A stretch of 64,000 nt of DNA, taken from Propionibacteriales bacterium (GTDB lineage: Bacteria; Actinomycetota; Actinomycetes; Propionibacteriales; Nocardioidaceae). Position 1 is the first letter of the stretch. Every line of letters begins with the position of its first letter. The stretch lies in assembly GCA_026392455.1 (NCBI GenBank), contig JAPLCB010000009.1, positions 62,001 to 126,000 of the forward strand. The letters are read 5' to 3'. The position numbers and the translations under genes are program-made. The notes under the pieces were generated by a model. That model was given only the letters and a program-made list of their open reading frames with translations. It searched no databases and was not told the DNA's origin. Positions 52,101-60,678 of the stretch are shown in pieces.

Positions 52101-53735
52101 ATGGAAGCCGACCTGCTCACCCGGGCCCGGGCCTGGGCCGCTGAAGACCCGGACCCGGAGACCACAGCCGAGCTCGAGGGGCTGATCGCGGCCGGCGACG
52201 TCGAGGAGCTGGCCGACCGGTTCCGCGGCACCCTCGAGTTCGGCACGGCCGGGCTCCGCGGCGCCCTGGGTGCTGGCCCGAACCGGATGAACCGGGTCGT
52301 CGTCAGCCGGGCCGCAGCCGGGCTGGCGGCGTACCTGAAGGACCACGGCGCCGGCTCCGACGACGCCGTGGTGATCGGGTACGACGCCCGGCACAACTCC
52401 GATGTCTTCGCCCGGGACACCGCCGAGATCGTCACCGGCGCGGGGCTCCGGGCCCTGGTCCTCCCGCGGGCGCTGCCGACGCCGCTGCTGGCCTACGCGA
52501 TCCGGGCGCTGGGTTGCGTCGCCGGCGTGATGGTGACCGCCAGCCACAACCCCCCGCAGGACAACGGCTACAAGGTCTACCTCGGCGAGGGCAGCCAGAT
52601 CGTCCCGCCCGCGGACGTCGAGATCGCTGCGCAGATCGCCGCGGTCGGCCCCCTGGCCGACCTCCCCCGCGGGACCACCGCGGTGACCCTCGACGACGAG
52701 GTCGTCGAGCAGTACGAGCACCGGGTCGCCAGCCTGGTCGGTCCGGGCCCGCGCGACCTGACGATCGTCTACACCCCCCTGCACGGGGTCGGTGGCACGA
52801 CGGTGCAGGAGGTCCTGGAGATCGCCGGCTTCTCCGCACCGCACGAGCCTGCCGCTCAGTCGGCTCCGGACGCCGACTTCCCGACGGTGGCCTTCCCGAA
52901 CCCCGAGGAACCCGGCGCCATGGACCTCGCGATGGCGCTGGCGGCCGAGGTCGGAGCCGACCTCGTGGTGGCGAACGACCCGGACGCGGACCGTTGCGCC
53001 GTCGCCCTGCCCGGGCCGCACGGGTGGCAGATGCTGCGTGGCGACGACGTCGGCGCACTGCTGGCCCACCACCTCCTTCGCCAGGGCAGGCAGGGTGTCT
53101 ACGCCCAGTCGATCGTCTCTTCGAGCCTCCTCGGCGCGATGGCCCGCGCAGCAGGTCAGCCGCACCAGGAGACCCTCACCGGGTTCAAGTGGATCGGACG
53201 GATTCCCGGCCTCGCCTTCGGCTACGAGGAGGCGCTCGGCTACTGCGTCGACCCTGACCAGGTGAAGGACAAGGACGGCATCTCGGCCCTGCTGCTGGTC
53301 TGCGAGCTGGCCGCGGCCGAGAAGGCCGCCGGACGGACCCTGCGCGACGTCCTGGACGACATCGCACGCGAGCACGGCGTGCACGCCACCGACCAGCTCA
53401 GCGTCCGGTTCACCGACCTGGACCAGATCCCGGCGACGATGGCGCGGCTGCGGACCGAGCCGCCGGCGTCGCTCGGCGGGCTGCAGGTCGAGCTCGTCGA
53501 AGACCTGGCACTCGGCTCCGCCGACCTCCCTGCGACCGACGGGCTGCGCTACACGCTGGCGGACCGCGCCCGGGTGATCGTGCGGCCGTCGGGGACCGAG
53601 CCGAAGGTGAAGTGCTACCTCGAGGTCGTGGTGCCGGTCGAGGACTCTCCCGACGGGGTTGATGCCGCCCGGATCTCGGCGGCCGGTCGCCTCGACGCGA
53701 TCCGCTCCGACCTGCAGCAGGCGGCGGGGCTCTGA
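52101..53735 (+). CDS. pmmB: Phospho-sugar mutase (phosphomannomutase type)
   Basis: 544 residues, four alpha-D-phosphohexomutase domains. LEFGTAGLRGALGAGPNRMN, catalytic Ser in VMVTASHNPPQDNGYKVYLG, Mg site NDPDADRCAVA, sugar loop GYEEALGYC and phosphate loop VRPSGTEPKVKCYLEV. It moves phosphate between the 1 and 6 (or 1 and 5) positions; the same gene next to a purine nucleoside phosphorylase in M. tuberculosis is called pmmB. Its position in a nucleoside cluster suggests phosphopentomutase activity (inference). Confidence 0.92.
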   Translation: MEADLLTRARAWAAEDPDPETTAELEGLIAAGDVEELADRFRGTLEFGTAGLRGALGAGPNRMNRVVVSRAAAGLAAYLKDHGAGSDDAVVIGYDARHNSDVFARDTAEIVTGAGLRALVLPRALPTPLLAYAIRALGCVAGVMVTASHNPPQDNGYKVYLGEGSQIVPPADVEIAAQIAAVGPLADLPRGTTAVTLDDEVVEQYEHRVASLVGPGPRDLTIVYTPLHGVGGTTVQEVLEIAGFSAPHEPAAQSAPDADFPTVAFPNPEEPGAMDLAMALAAEVGADLVVANDPDADRCAVALPGPHGWQMLRGDDVGALLAHHLLRQGRQGVYAQSIVSSSLLGAMARAAGQPHQETLTGFKWIGRIPGLAFGYEEALGYCVDPDQVKDKDGISALLLVCELAAAEKAAGRTLRDVLDDIAREHGVHATDQLSVRFTDLDQIPATMARLRTEPPASLGGLQVELVEDLALGSADLPATDGLRYTLADRARVIVRPSGTEPKVKCYLEVVVPVEDSPDGVDAARISAAGRLDAIRSDLQQAAGL

Positions 53736-54358
53736 TGTCGTACTGGGAGGACCGGATCCTGCCTCGGGTGATCGAGGTGACCTGCTCGGACCGGATGACC
53801 GGCCGCTGGCGTGCCCAGGTCTGCGCCGGGGTCAGCGGCGAGGTGCTGGAGGTTGGCTTCGGGTCAGGTACCAACCTGGCCCACTACCCGTCGGGCGTCA
53901 CCCGGGTCGACGCGGTCGAACCGTCCGACCTCGCCTGGCAGCGAGCCCAGGAGGCGGTCGGCGACTTCGGCCGGCCGGTACGCCGGGTCGGCCTCGACGG
54001 TGCCGCTCTGGTGCTGGGCGACGCCAGCGTGGACGCGGTGGTGTCGTCGTACACGATGTGCACGATCCCTGACCTCGACGGCGCCCTCGCCGAGTTCCGA
54101 CGGGTGCTTCGACCGGGCGGCGCGCTGCACTTCGTCGAGCACTCCGCCGCACCTGACACCGCCGTCGCAGCCTGGCAGCAGCGGATCCAGCCGGTCTGGG
54201 GCCGGATCGGCGGCGGCTGCCACCTGACCCGCGACATCCCGGCGCTGGTGACCGGCGCCGGGTTCACCCTGACGGACCTGGATGCGTTCTACGCCCCGGG
54301 CCCCGCGGTCAGCAAGCCGTTCGGGTGGATGACGGTCGGCCGAGCTGTGGAAGCATGA
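53735..54358 (+). CDS. Class I SAM-dependent methyltransferase
   Basis: 207 residues, ATG sharing one base with the pmmB stop. VLEVGFGSGTNLAHYP is the SAM glycine loop, DASVDAVVSSYTMCTIPDL motif II and LRPGGALHFVEH motif III; the family is Methyltransf_11/ubiE-like. The GGGCHLTRDIPALVTGAGF tail is frequent among phospholipid or thiol-ether methyltransferases. Substrate unknown. Confidence 0.88.
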   Translation: MSYWEDRILPRVIEVTCSDRMTGRWRAQVCAGVSGEVLEVGFGSGTNLAHYPSGVTRVDAVEPSDLAWQRAQEAVGDFGRPVRRVGLDGAALVLGDASVDAVVSSYTMCTIPDLDGALAEFRRVLRPGGALHFVEHSAAPDTAVAAWQQRIQPVWGRIGGGCHLTRDIPALVTGAGFTLTDLDAFYAPGPAVSKPFGWMTVGRAVEA

Positions 54359-54362
54359 CCGC

Positions 54363-55610
54363 GTGACCCGACTCGACACCCCGCTGACCCTGCCCAGTGG
54401 TCTGGAGCTGCCGCACCGCATCGTGAAGGCTGCGATGACCGAGAACCTGTCGGATGCGGACAACCAGCCGACGGTCCGGCACGAGGCGCTCTACCGCCGG
54501 TGGGCACGCGGAGCCGCGGGCGGCCTGCTGGTCACCGGGAACCTGATGGTCGACCGGCGCTACCTCGAGCGCAGCCGCAACATCGTGGCCGACGCGCACC
54601 TCGACGTCGCCGGTCTCCGCCGGCTGCGCGCGGCCGCGGACTCCTCCCCGGTCATCGCCCAGCTGAACCACCCTGGTCGGCAGACCAACCGGTTCCTGGC
54701 GGCGACCCCGGTGGCCCCCAGCGCCAGCGCCGCCGTCCCGATGATGGGCATGTTCGCGCGACCCCGAGCCCTGGAGCCGGCCGAGATCGAGACGATCGTC
54801 ACCGGTTTCGGCACGGCCGCGTCGCTCTGCCAGCAGGCCGGACTCGACGGTGTGCAGGTGCACGCAGCCCACGGCTACCTGCTGGCGCAGTTCCTGTCGC
54901 CGTACGTCAACCAGCGCACGGACTCCTGGGGCGGTGACGTGGCCGGCCGGTCCCGGGCGCTGGTCGAGGCGGTCCGCGCTGCGCGGGCGAGCACCGGCCC
55001 GGGCTTCACCGTCGGCGTGAAGCTCAACTCGTCGGACTTCCGGCACGGCGGCTTCACCGAGGACGACGCCGAGCAGGTGATCCGGCTGCTCGTCGCCGAA
55101 GGGGTTGACCTGATCGAGATCTCCGGCGGGACGTACGAGAGCCCCGCCCTGTTCGGCGAAGTGGCCGAGCTCGGTGCCGGGACGAACGCCAAGGAGGCCT
55201 ACTTCGCGGCCTTCGCCCGCCGGGCCCGTAGTGCCGCCGGCGGGGTGCCGATCATGCTGACGGGCGGGATCCGGACGCGTTCGGTGATGGAGTCGTTGCT
55301 CGACGACGGCGGCGTCGACCTCATCGGCCTGGGCCGTCCGCTCGCGATCGACCCGGACCTTCCGGCGAAGCTCCTGGCCGGCGCCGAGGGCACGGTCCTG
55401 CCCCGCTACACGCTGCCCACCGCGATCGGGTTCGCGGGCGAGTCGGAGTGGTACGAGTCGCAGATCGGCCGGCTGGGCGCCGGGCTCGAGGTGAAGCCGA
55501 ACCTGAACGCGGCGGTTGCGGCAACCAGGTTCGTCACCGGCGAGCTGGGCCGTGGGATCAGCGCCCGCCGCCGACGAGCCCGCCTGGTGAAGGCACTCCC
55601 GGGGACCTGA
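54363..55610 (+). CDS. NADH:flavin oxidoreductase (old yellow enzyme)
   Basis: 415 residues, GTG start five bases after the methyltransferase stop. OYE barrel: HRIVKAAMTENLSD, IAQLNHPGRQTNRF, HAAHGYLLAQFLSPYVNQRTDSWGGD and MLTGGIRTRSVMESLLDDGGVDLIGLGRPLAIDPDLP. It lacks the FeS and FAD halves found in the 5233 gene; FMN and NAD(P)H would suffice. Residues 385-415 are an Arg-rich tail. Likely an enoate reductase. Confidence 0.9.
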   Translation: MTRLDTPLTLPSGLELPHRIVKAAMTENLSDADNQPTVRHEALYRRWARGAAGGLLVTGNLMVDRRYLERSRNIVADAHLDVAGLRRLRAAADSSPVIAQLNHPGRQTNRFLAATPVAPSASAAVPMMGMFARPRALEPAEIETIVTGFGTAASLCQQAGLDGVQVHAAHGYLLAQFLSPYVNQRTDSWGGDVAGRSRALVEAVRAARASTGPGFTVGVKLNSSDFRHGGFTEDDAEQVIRLLVAEGVDLIEISGGTYESPALFGEVAELGAGTNAKEAYFAAFARRARSAAGGVPIMLTGGIRTRSVMESLLDDGGVDLIGLGRPLAIDPDLPAKLLAGAEGTVLPRYTLPTAIGFAGESEWYESQIGRLGAGLEVKPNLNAAVAATRFVTGELGRGISARRRRARLVKALPGT

Positions 55611-55617
55611 GCGATCC

Positions 55618-55950
55618 GTGGCGTACGACAGGAACCTGGCCGAGCGGCTGCGGGTGGCCACCGGCGGCGAGCACGGGATCGCCGAGAAGCAGATGTTCGG
55701 TGGGGTGTCCTTCCTGGTCTCCGGCAACCTCGCGGTCTGTGCCAGCAACCAGGGCGACCTGATGGTGCGGGTCGACCCGACCGCGATCGACGGCCTGGTG
55801 AACGAGCCCGGGGTCGCGCGGATGGAGATGGGGACCCGGCCGATGAAGGGGTGGGTCCGGGTCACCCTGGCGAACGTCGACGCGGACGCCGACCTGCGGA
55901 CCTGGGTCGACCGGGGCGTGGCGTTCGCGCGGTCGTTGCCGCCGAAGTAG
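55618..55950 (+). CDS. TfoX N-terminal-domain protein
   Basis: 110 residues, GTG start. MAYDRNLAERLRVATG... then EKQMFGGVSFLVSGNLAVCASNQGDLMVRVD matches the TfoX_N fold. In gamma-proteobacteria TfoX controls competence; stand-alone TfoX_N proteins in actinobacteria have no known role. Located before the SOS-regulated HNH gene but with its own distance of about 75 bases. Confidence 0.83.
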   Translation: MAYDRNLAERLRVATGGEHGIAEKQMFGGVSFLVSGNLAVCASNQGDLMVRVDPTAIDGLVNEPGVARMEMGTRPMKGWVRVTLANVDADADLRTWVDRGVAFARSLPPK

Positions 55951-56022
55951 GCAGCAGCCGCCGAGCCAGCTCCCCACAAGGAGCCCGTCGCGCGACTTCT
56001 CCACAGATTCGCCGCGCCTCTT

Positions 56023-56042
56023 GATCGAACATGTGTTCGATC
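56023..56042. promoter_or_regulatory. LexA SOS box
   Basis: GATCGAACATGTGTTCGATC: 9-base arms around TG, containing the mycobacterial LexA consensus TCGAAC-N4-GTTCGA (56025-56040). It lies between TTGATC (-35, 56021-56026) and GAGAAT (-10, 56044-56049), which are 17 bases apart, so bound LexA would block the polymerase. Confidence 0.85.
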
Positions 56043-56043
56043 A

Positions 56044-56049
56044 GAGAAT
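56044..56049 (+). promoter_or_regulatory. -10 element of SOS HNH gene, leaderless
   Basis: GAGAAT, six bases before ATG 56056, and 17 bases from the TTGATC -35. Confidence 0.6.
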
Positions 56050-56055
56050 GGACCC

Positions 56056-57387
56056 ATGACCCCAGGAGCTGACGTGCTGACCGCCGATCCGGCGGCCGAG
56101 CTGCACGCCTGCCTCGATCGGGTGATGGACCTTCCCGTCGACCGGCTGGGGCCCAGCGGTCAGGGGCAGCTGCTCCGCGAGCTGACCCGGGCTGAGGCCC
56201 GGATCGCGGCCCTGCGACTCCGGGTCCTGGCCGAGGCCGACCGGTCGCGTACGGCGTTCCAGGCCGGCGCGGCCTCTACCGGCCAGTGGGCCGCCGGCCT
56301 GGTGAACGCAGATCAGGCCCGCGCGCACCACGACGTCGGGCTCGCGCAGGGGCTCGACCGACGTTCGGCGACCCGGCAAGCCCTGGCCGGCGGAGAGATC
56401 TCCCAGGAGCACGCGGCCGTGATCGTCCGGGCCGACCGCGACCTCCCGCCCACGGTGACTCCTCAGCAGCGCGAGACCGTCGAGACCGACCTGGTCGCCC
56501 GGGCGCGCGCCCTCAGCCCGTCGGCGCTCCGGAAGGCCGCCCGCCGGGCACTGGCCGCGATCGAGACCGACCCGGCCACCGTCGACGCCCACGAGAACGA
56601 CCTGGTGGCTGCCGAGGAAGCAGCAGCCCAGAAGAAGGTCCGGTTGACCCTGCACGACAACGAGGACGGCACAGTCACCGGGCACTTCACCGTCCCGGTC
56701 GCCCAGGGGCAGCTCCTGCGCAAGATCCTGCAGACCATCACCGCGCCACGACGCGGTCGGCTAGGAGCATCCCAGGCACAGGTCGGCGACAACGTCGGGA
56801 TCAGCACCGACTGGGCCCGGGCGCGCGGCGAGGCGTTCTGCGAGCTCATCGAGCACCTGCCCACCGACCACCTGCACCCGCGCAGCGCCGCCACCCTGGT
56901 CGTCACGATCGCGGAGGACGTCCTGCGAGGAGCCCTGCGGGTGGCTCGCCTCGACACCGGTGGCGTGCTCTCCGCCGGCGAGGCCCGTCGCCTGGCCTGC
57001 ACCTCGGGCCTGGTTCCGGCGGTCCTCGGTGGCGCGACCGTCCCGCTCGACCTGGGGCGGAGCAGCCGGTTGTTCAGCGAGGCCCAGCGCACCGCGCTCA
57101 CGGTCCGCCACCACTCCTGCGCCGCCGACGGGTGCGACCGCCCGATCGCCTGGTGCGAGCTCCACCACCTCGATCCCTGGTCCGCCGGGGGCCGGACGGA
57201 CCTCAGCAACGCGGTCCCGCTGTGCCACTTCCACCATCGGCGCATCCACGATCCCGAGTACGCCCATGCCCGAGAACCTGACGGCTCGATCGCCTTCCGG
57301 CGGGCCGCGCCGCGACCTGTCCGTCCGAGTCCGAGCAATTCCGAATCGTTAGCCGCGGGATTAGCCGTGGTCCGAACACGCTCCTAG
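56056..57387 (+). CDS. DUF222/HNH endonuclease (13E12-repeat type)
   Basis: 443 residues. A long helical DUF222 part (about 1-330) precedes the HNH nuclease near 370-405: CELHHLDPWSAGGRTDLSNAVPLCHFHHRRIHD with two zinc cysteines (CAADGCD, LCHFH) around it. Members occur in many copies in actinobacterial genomes, including the 13E12 family of M. tuberculosis, several of which are LexA-controlled. The promoter here has a perfect LexA box. It likely acts on damaged or foreign DNA; its real job is unknown. Confidence 0.92.
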   Translation: MTPGADVLTADPAAELHACLDRVMDLPVDRLGPSGQGQLLRELTRAEARIAALRLRVLAEADRSRTAFQAGAASTGQWAAGLVNADQARAHHDVGLAQGLDRRSATRQALAGGEISQEHAAVIVRADRDLPPTVTPQQRETVETDLVARARALSPSALRKAARRALAAIETDPATVDAHENDLVAAEEAAAQKKVRLTLHDNEDGTVTGHFTVPVAQGQLLRKILQTITAPRRGRLGASQAQVGDNVGISTDWARARGEAFCELIEHLPTDHLHPRSAATLVVTIAEDVLRGALRVARLDTGGVLSAGEARRLACTSGLVPAVLGGATVPLDLGRSSRLFSEAQRTALTVRHHSCAADGCDRPIAWCELHHLDPWSAGGRTDLSNAVPLCHFHHRRIHDPEYAHAREPDGSIAFRRAAPRPVRPSPSNSESLAAGLAVVRTRS

Positions 57388-57390
57388 ACT
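57385..57390 (+). promoter_or_regulatory. -10 element of deoC, leaderless
   Basis: TAGACT, seven bases before ATG 57398; its TAG is the stop codon of the HNH gene. Confidence 0.65.
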
Positions 57391-57397
57391 GGCCGAG

Positions 57398-58354
57398 ATG
57401 ACGACCACGAACTCAACGGTGAGTTCTGTGTCCGAGGCCACCGCTTCTGACGCCGCACTCCGCCGCTTCCTCCACGGCCTCCCTGGTGTCGACCAGGTCG
57501 GCGCCGAGCAGCGAGCCGCAGGGCTCGGAACCCGTTCGATCAAGACGTCGGCGAAGGCCTTCGCGATCGACCTGGCCATCCAGATGGTCGACCTGACCAC
57601 CCTGGAAGGCTCCGACACCGCCGGGAAGGTCCGCACCCTCGCCGCCAAGGCGATGCGACCGGACCCGACGGACCCGACCTGTCCTGCGACCGCAGCGGTC
57701 TGCGTCTACCCGGACATGGTGCCCATCGCCAAGAAGGCCTTGAAGGGCTCCGCGGTGAAGGTCGCCGCCGTCGCGACCGCCTTCCCCAGCGGCCGTGCGG
57801 CCCTCGACATCAAGCTCGCGGACACCGCCGACGCGGTCGAGGCCGGAGCCGACGAGATCGACATGGTGATCGACCGCGGCGCGTTCCTCTCGGGGCGCTA
57901 CCTCGAGGTGTTCGAGGAGATCGTCGCGGTCAAGGAAGCCTGCCAGGGTGCCCACCTGAAGGTGATCTTCGAGACCGGCGAGCTGCAGACCTACGACAAC
58001 GTCCGCCGTGCGTCGTGGCTGGCGATGCTGGCCGGCGCACACTTCATCAAGACCTCCACCGGCAAGGTCCAGCCCGCGGCGACACTGCCGGTGACGCTGG
58101 TGATGCTCGAGGCCGTCCGCGACTTCCGCGAGGCGACCGGCCAGATGGTCGGCGTGAAGCCCGCCGGCGGGATCCGGCACAGCAAGGACGCGATCAAGTA
58201 CCTGGTGATGGTCAACGAGATCGCCGGCGAGGACTGGCTGGACCCGGACTGGTTCCGGTTCGGCGCCTCGACGTTGCTCAACGACCTGCTGATGCAGCGC
58301 AAGAAGCTCACGACCGGCGCTTACTCCGGTCCCGACTACGTGACGTTGGACTGA
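57398..58354 (+). CDS. deoC: Deoxyribose-phosphate aldolase
   Basis: 318 residues, longer than E. coli DeoC by an N-terminal stretch of about 60 residues. Schiff-base lysine in HFIKTSTGK, second active Lys in VGVKPAGGIRHSKDA, and VCVYPDMVPIAKKAL and DEIDMVIDRGAF barrel strands. It cleaves 2-deoxyribose-5-phosphate to glyceraldehyde-3-phosphate and acetaldehyde. The two aldehyde dehydrogenase genes immediately downstream could oxidise the acetaldehyde. Confidence 0.95.
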   Translation: MTTTNSTVSSVSEATASDAALRRFLHGLPGVDQVGAEQRAAGLGTRSIKTSAKAFAIDLAIQMVDLTTLEGSDTAGKVRTLAAKAMRPDPTDPTCPATAAVCVYPDMVPIAKKALKGSAVKVAAVATAFPSGRAALDIKLADTADAVEAGADEIDMVIDRGAFLSGRYLEVFEEIVAVKEACQGAHLKVIFETGELQTYDNVRRASWLAMLAGAHFIKTSTGKVQPAATLPVTLVMLEAVRDFREATGQMVGVKPAGGIRHSKDAIKYLVMVNEIAGEDWLDPDWFRFGASTLLNDLLMQRKKLTTGAYSGPDYVTLD

Positions 58355-58360
58355 TCTGAG

Positions 58361-59818
58361 ATGGCGAACAAGTCACAACCCTTCGAGTACGCCCCCGCCC
58401 CCGAGTCCCGCTCGATCGTCGACATCAAGCCGTCGTACGGGCTGTTCATCAACGGCGAGTTCGTCGACGGGACCGGTAAGTCGTTCAAGACGATCAGTCC
58501 CAGCACCGAGGAGGTGCTGGCCGAGATCTCCGAGGCCAGCGACGCCGACGTCGACCTGGCAGTGAAGGCGGCGCGACGCGCCTACACCCGGGTCTGGTCG
58601 AAGATGTCCGGTGCGGAGCGTGGCAAGTACCTCTTCCGGATCGCGCGGATCATCCAGGAGCGGGCCCGCGAGTTCGCCGTCCTGGAGTCGATCGACAACG
58701 GGAAGCCGATCAAGGAGACCCGCGACGTCGACGTACCGACTGTCGCCGCGCACTTCTTCTACTACGCCGGCTGGGCCGACAAGCTCGGCTACGCCGGGTA
58801 CGGAGATGACCCGCAGCCCCTGGGCGTCGCCGGTCAGGTGATCCCGTGGAACTTCCCGCTGCTGATGCTGGCCTGGAAGATCGCCCCGGCCCTGGCCTGC
58901 GGCAACACCGTCGTCCTCAAGCCTGCCGAGACCACGCCGCTGACGGCTCTGCTCTTCGCCGAGGTCTGCCAGCAGGCCGACCTGCCCCCGGGCGTCGTCA
59001 ACATCGTCACCGGTGCCGGTGGGACCGGTCGCGCGATCGTCTCGCACCCCGACGTCAACAAGGTCGCCTTCACCGGCTCGACCGAGGTCGGCAAGGCGAT
59101 CGCCCGAGCCGTTGCCGGCACCGACAAGCGGGTCACCCTGGAGCTCGGCGGGAAGGCCGCGAACATCGTCTTCGACGACGCCCCGGTCGACCAGGCGGTC
59201 GAGGGGATCGTCAACGGCATCTTCTTCAACCAGGGCCACGTCTGCTGCGCCGGTTCGCGGCTGCTGGTCCAGGAGTCGATCGCCGACGAGGTCCTCGCCA
59301 AGCTGAAGCGTCGGATGAAGACGCTGCGGGTGGGCGACCCGCTCGACAAGAACACCGACATCGGGGCGATCAACTCGGCCGAGCAGCTCGCGAAGATCCG
59401 GGAGCTGTCCGAGATCGGCGAGGCCGAGGGTGCCGAGCGCTGGTCCCCGAAGTGCGACCTGCCGAGCACCGGGTTCTGGTTCCCGCCGACGATCTTCACC
59501 GGCGTCTCCCAGGCCCACCGGATCGCGCGGGAGGAGATCTTCGGGCCGGTGCTGTCGGTGCTGACCTTCCGGACGCCGAAGGAGGCGATCGAGAAGGCGA
59601 ACAACACGCCGTTCGGGCTCTCGGCCGGGGTCTGGACCGAGAAGGGGTCGCTGATCCTGTGGGCGGCCTCGCAGCTGCGGGCCGGCGTTGTCTGGTCCAA
59701 CACCTTCAACCGCTTCGACCCGGCCTCCCCCTTCGGTGGTTACAAGGAGTCCGGCTACGGCCGCGAGGGTGGCCGCCACGGTCTGGAGCCCTACCTGAAG
59801 AACGACGGAGCCCGGTGA
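58361..59818 (+). CDS. Aldehyde dehydrogenase family protein
   Basis: 485 residues, ATG six bases after the deoC stop. NAD site GVAGQVIPWNFPLLMLAWKIAPALACGNTVVLKPAE and FTGSTEVGKAIA, catalytic Glu in LELGGKAAN, catalytic cysteine in GHVCCAGSR, and EEIFGPVLSV. Complete ALDH. Probable role: oxidise acetaldehyde or another short aldehyde from deoxynucleoside breakdown. Its stop overlaps the start of a half-length paralogue. Confidence 0.93.
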   Translation: MANKSQPFEYAPAPESRSIVDIKPSYGLFINGEFVDGTGKSFKTISPSTEEVLAEISEASDADVDLAVKAARRAYTRVWSKMSGAERGKYLFRIARIIQERAREFAVLESIDNGKPIKETRDVDVPTVAAHFFYYAGWADKLGYAGYGDDPQPLGVAGQVIPWNFPLLMLAWKIAPALACGNTVVLKPAETTPLTALLFAEVCQQADLPPGVVNIVTGAGGTGRAIVSHPDVNKVAFTGSTEVGKAIARAVAGTDKRVTLELGGKAANIVFDDAPVDQAVEGIVNGIFFNQGHVCCAGSRLLVQESIADEVLAKLKRRMKTLRVGDPLDKNTDIGAINSAEQLAKIRELSEIGEAEGAERWSPKCDLPSTGFWFPPTIFTGVSQAHRIAREEIFGPVLSVLTFRTPKEAIEKANNTPFGLSAGVWTEKGSLILWAASQLRAGVVWSNTFNRFDPASPFGGYKESGYGREGGRHGLEPYLKNDGAR

Positions 59819-60675
59819 TGGCGCGACTCGACGTGAAGAAGACCTACAAGCTCTACATCGGCGGCGACTTCCCACGGTCGGAGTCCGGCCGCTCCTACCC
59901 GGTCTCCAAGGCCGACGGCACCTTCTGGGCCAACGCGTCGCAGGCCTCCCGCAAGGACGCCCGGGACGCCGTTCGCGCTGCTCGCGCGGCCTTTGCCGGC
60001 TGGTCGACGAAGACCGCGTACAACCGGGGCCAGGTGATCTACCGGATCGCTGAGGTCGCCGAGTCGCGCCGCGACCAGTTCGAGGCCGAGCTGCGCAGCG
60101 CCGAGGCCATCACCGCCGCGCAAGCCCGCACGTACGTCGACGCAGCGATCGACCGCCTGGTCTTCTACGCCGGCTGGGCCGACAAGATCGCCCAGGTCGT
60201 CGGTGGGGCCAACCCGGTCTCCGGGCCGTACCTGAACCACTCGGCGCCCGAGCCGTCCGGCGTGGTCGCCGTGGTCGCCCCGGCCGGGCCGCTGCTCGGC
60301 CTGGTCAGTGTGGTGGCACCGGTGATCACGACCGGCAACACCTGCGTCGTGATCGCCAGCGAGCCGCACCCGCTGACCGCGATCACCCTGGCCGAGGTGA
60401 TGGCGACCAGCGACCTGCCCGGTGGTGTGGTCAACGTCCTCACCGGATCGGTGGCCGAGATCGCCCCGTGGTTGGCCTCGCACCTGGACGTCAACGGTCT
60501 CGACCTGACCGGGGTGACCGATCCCGACCTGGCCCGGACCCTCGAGGAGGCCGGGGCCGAGAACCTCAAGCGGATCCGGCGGCCCGGGCTCGAGGACCTG
60601 CTGGCACCGCCGCCACTGGACCGGATGACGAAGTTCCTGGAGACCAAGACGGTCTGGCACCCGATGGGCGTCTGA
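59818..60675 (+). CDS. Half-length aldehyde dehydrogenase, no catalytic cysteine
   Basis: 285 residues; ATG 59818 shares one base with the upstream ALDH stop. It covers only the cofactor domain: YKLYIGGDFPRSESGRSYPV, AGWADKIAQVVGGANPVSGPY, GVVAVVAPAGPLLGLVSVVAPVITTGNTCVVIAS and DLPGGVVNVLTGSVAEIAPWLASHLDVNGLDLTG. It ends before where the catalytic Glu and Cys domain would be, with a short unrelated tail LKRIRRPGLEDLLAPPPLDRMTKFLETKTVWHPMGV. The residues are well conserved, not decayed, so it may be a regulatory or structural partner of the complete enzyme. It recalls the pseudo-ALDH half of ALDH16. Confidence 0.85.
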   Translation: MARLDVKKTYKLYIGGDFPRSESGRSYPVSKADGTFWANASQASRKDARDAVRAARAAFAGWSTKTAYNRGQVIYRIAEVAESRRDQFEAELRSAEAITAAQARTYVDAAIDRLVFYAGWADKIAQVVGGANPVSGPYLNHSAPEPSGVVAVVAPAGPLLGLVSVVAPVITTGNTCVVIASEPHPLTAITLAEVMATSDLPGGVVNVLTGSVAEIAPWLASHLDVNGLDLTGVTDPDLARTLEEAGAENLKRIRRPGLEDLLAPPPLDRMTKFLETKTVWHPMGV

Positions 60676-60678
60676 GGT

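Noticed and set aside
56056-57387. DUF222/HNH gene as part of a group II intron or mobile element
   Set aside because: No reverse transcriptase, terminal repeats or target duplication flank it; it has a chromosomal SOS promoter.
59818-60675. Half-length aldehyde dehydrogenase as a pseudogene
   Set aside because: Coupled start, intact cofactor motifs and an orderly stop; no remnants of the catalytic half follow before the convergent gene.
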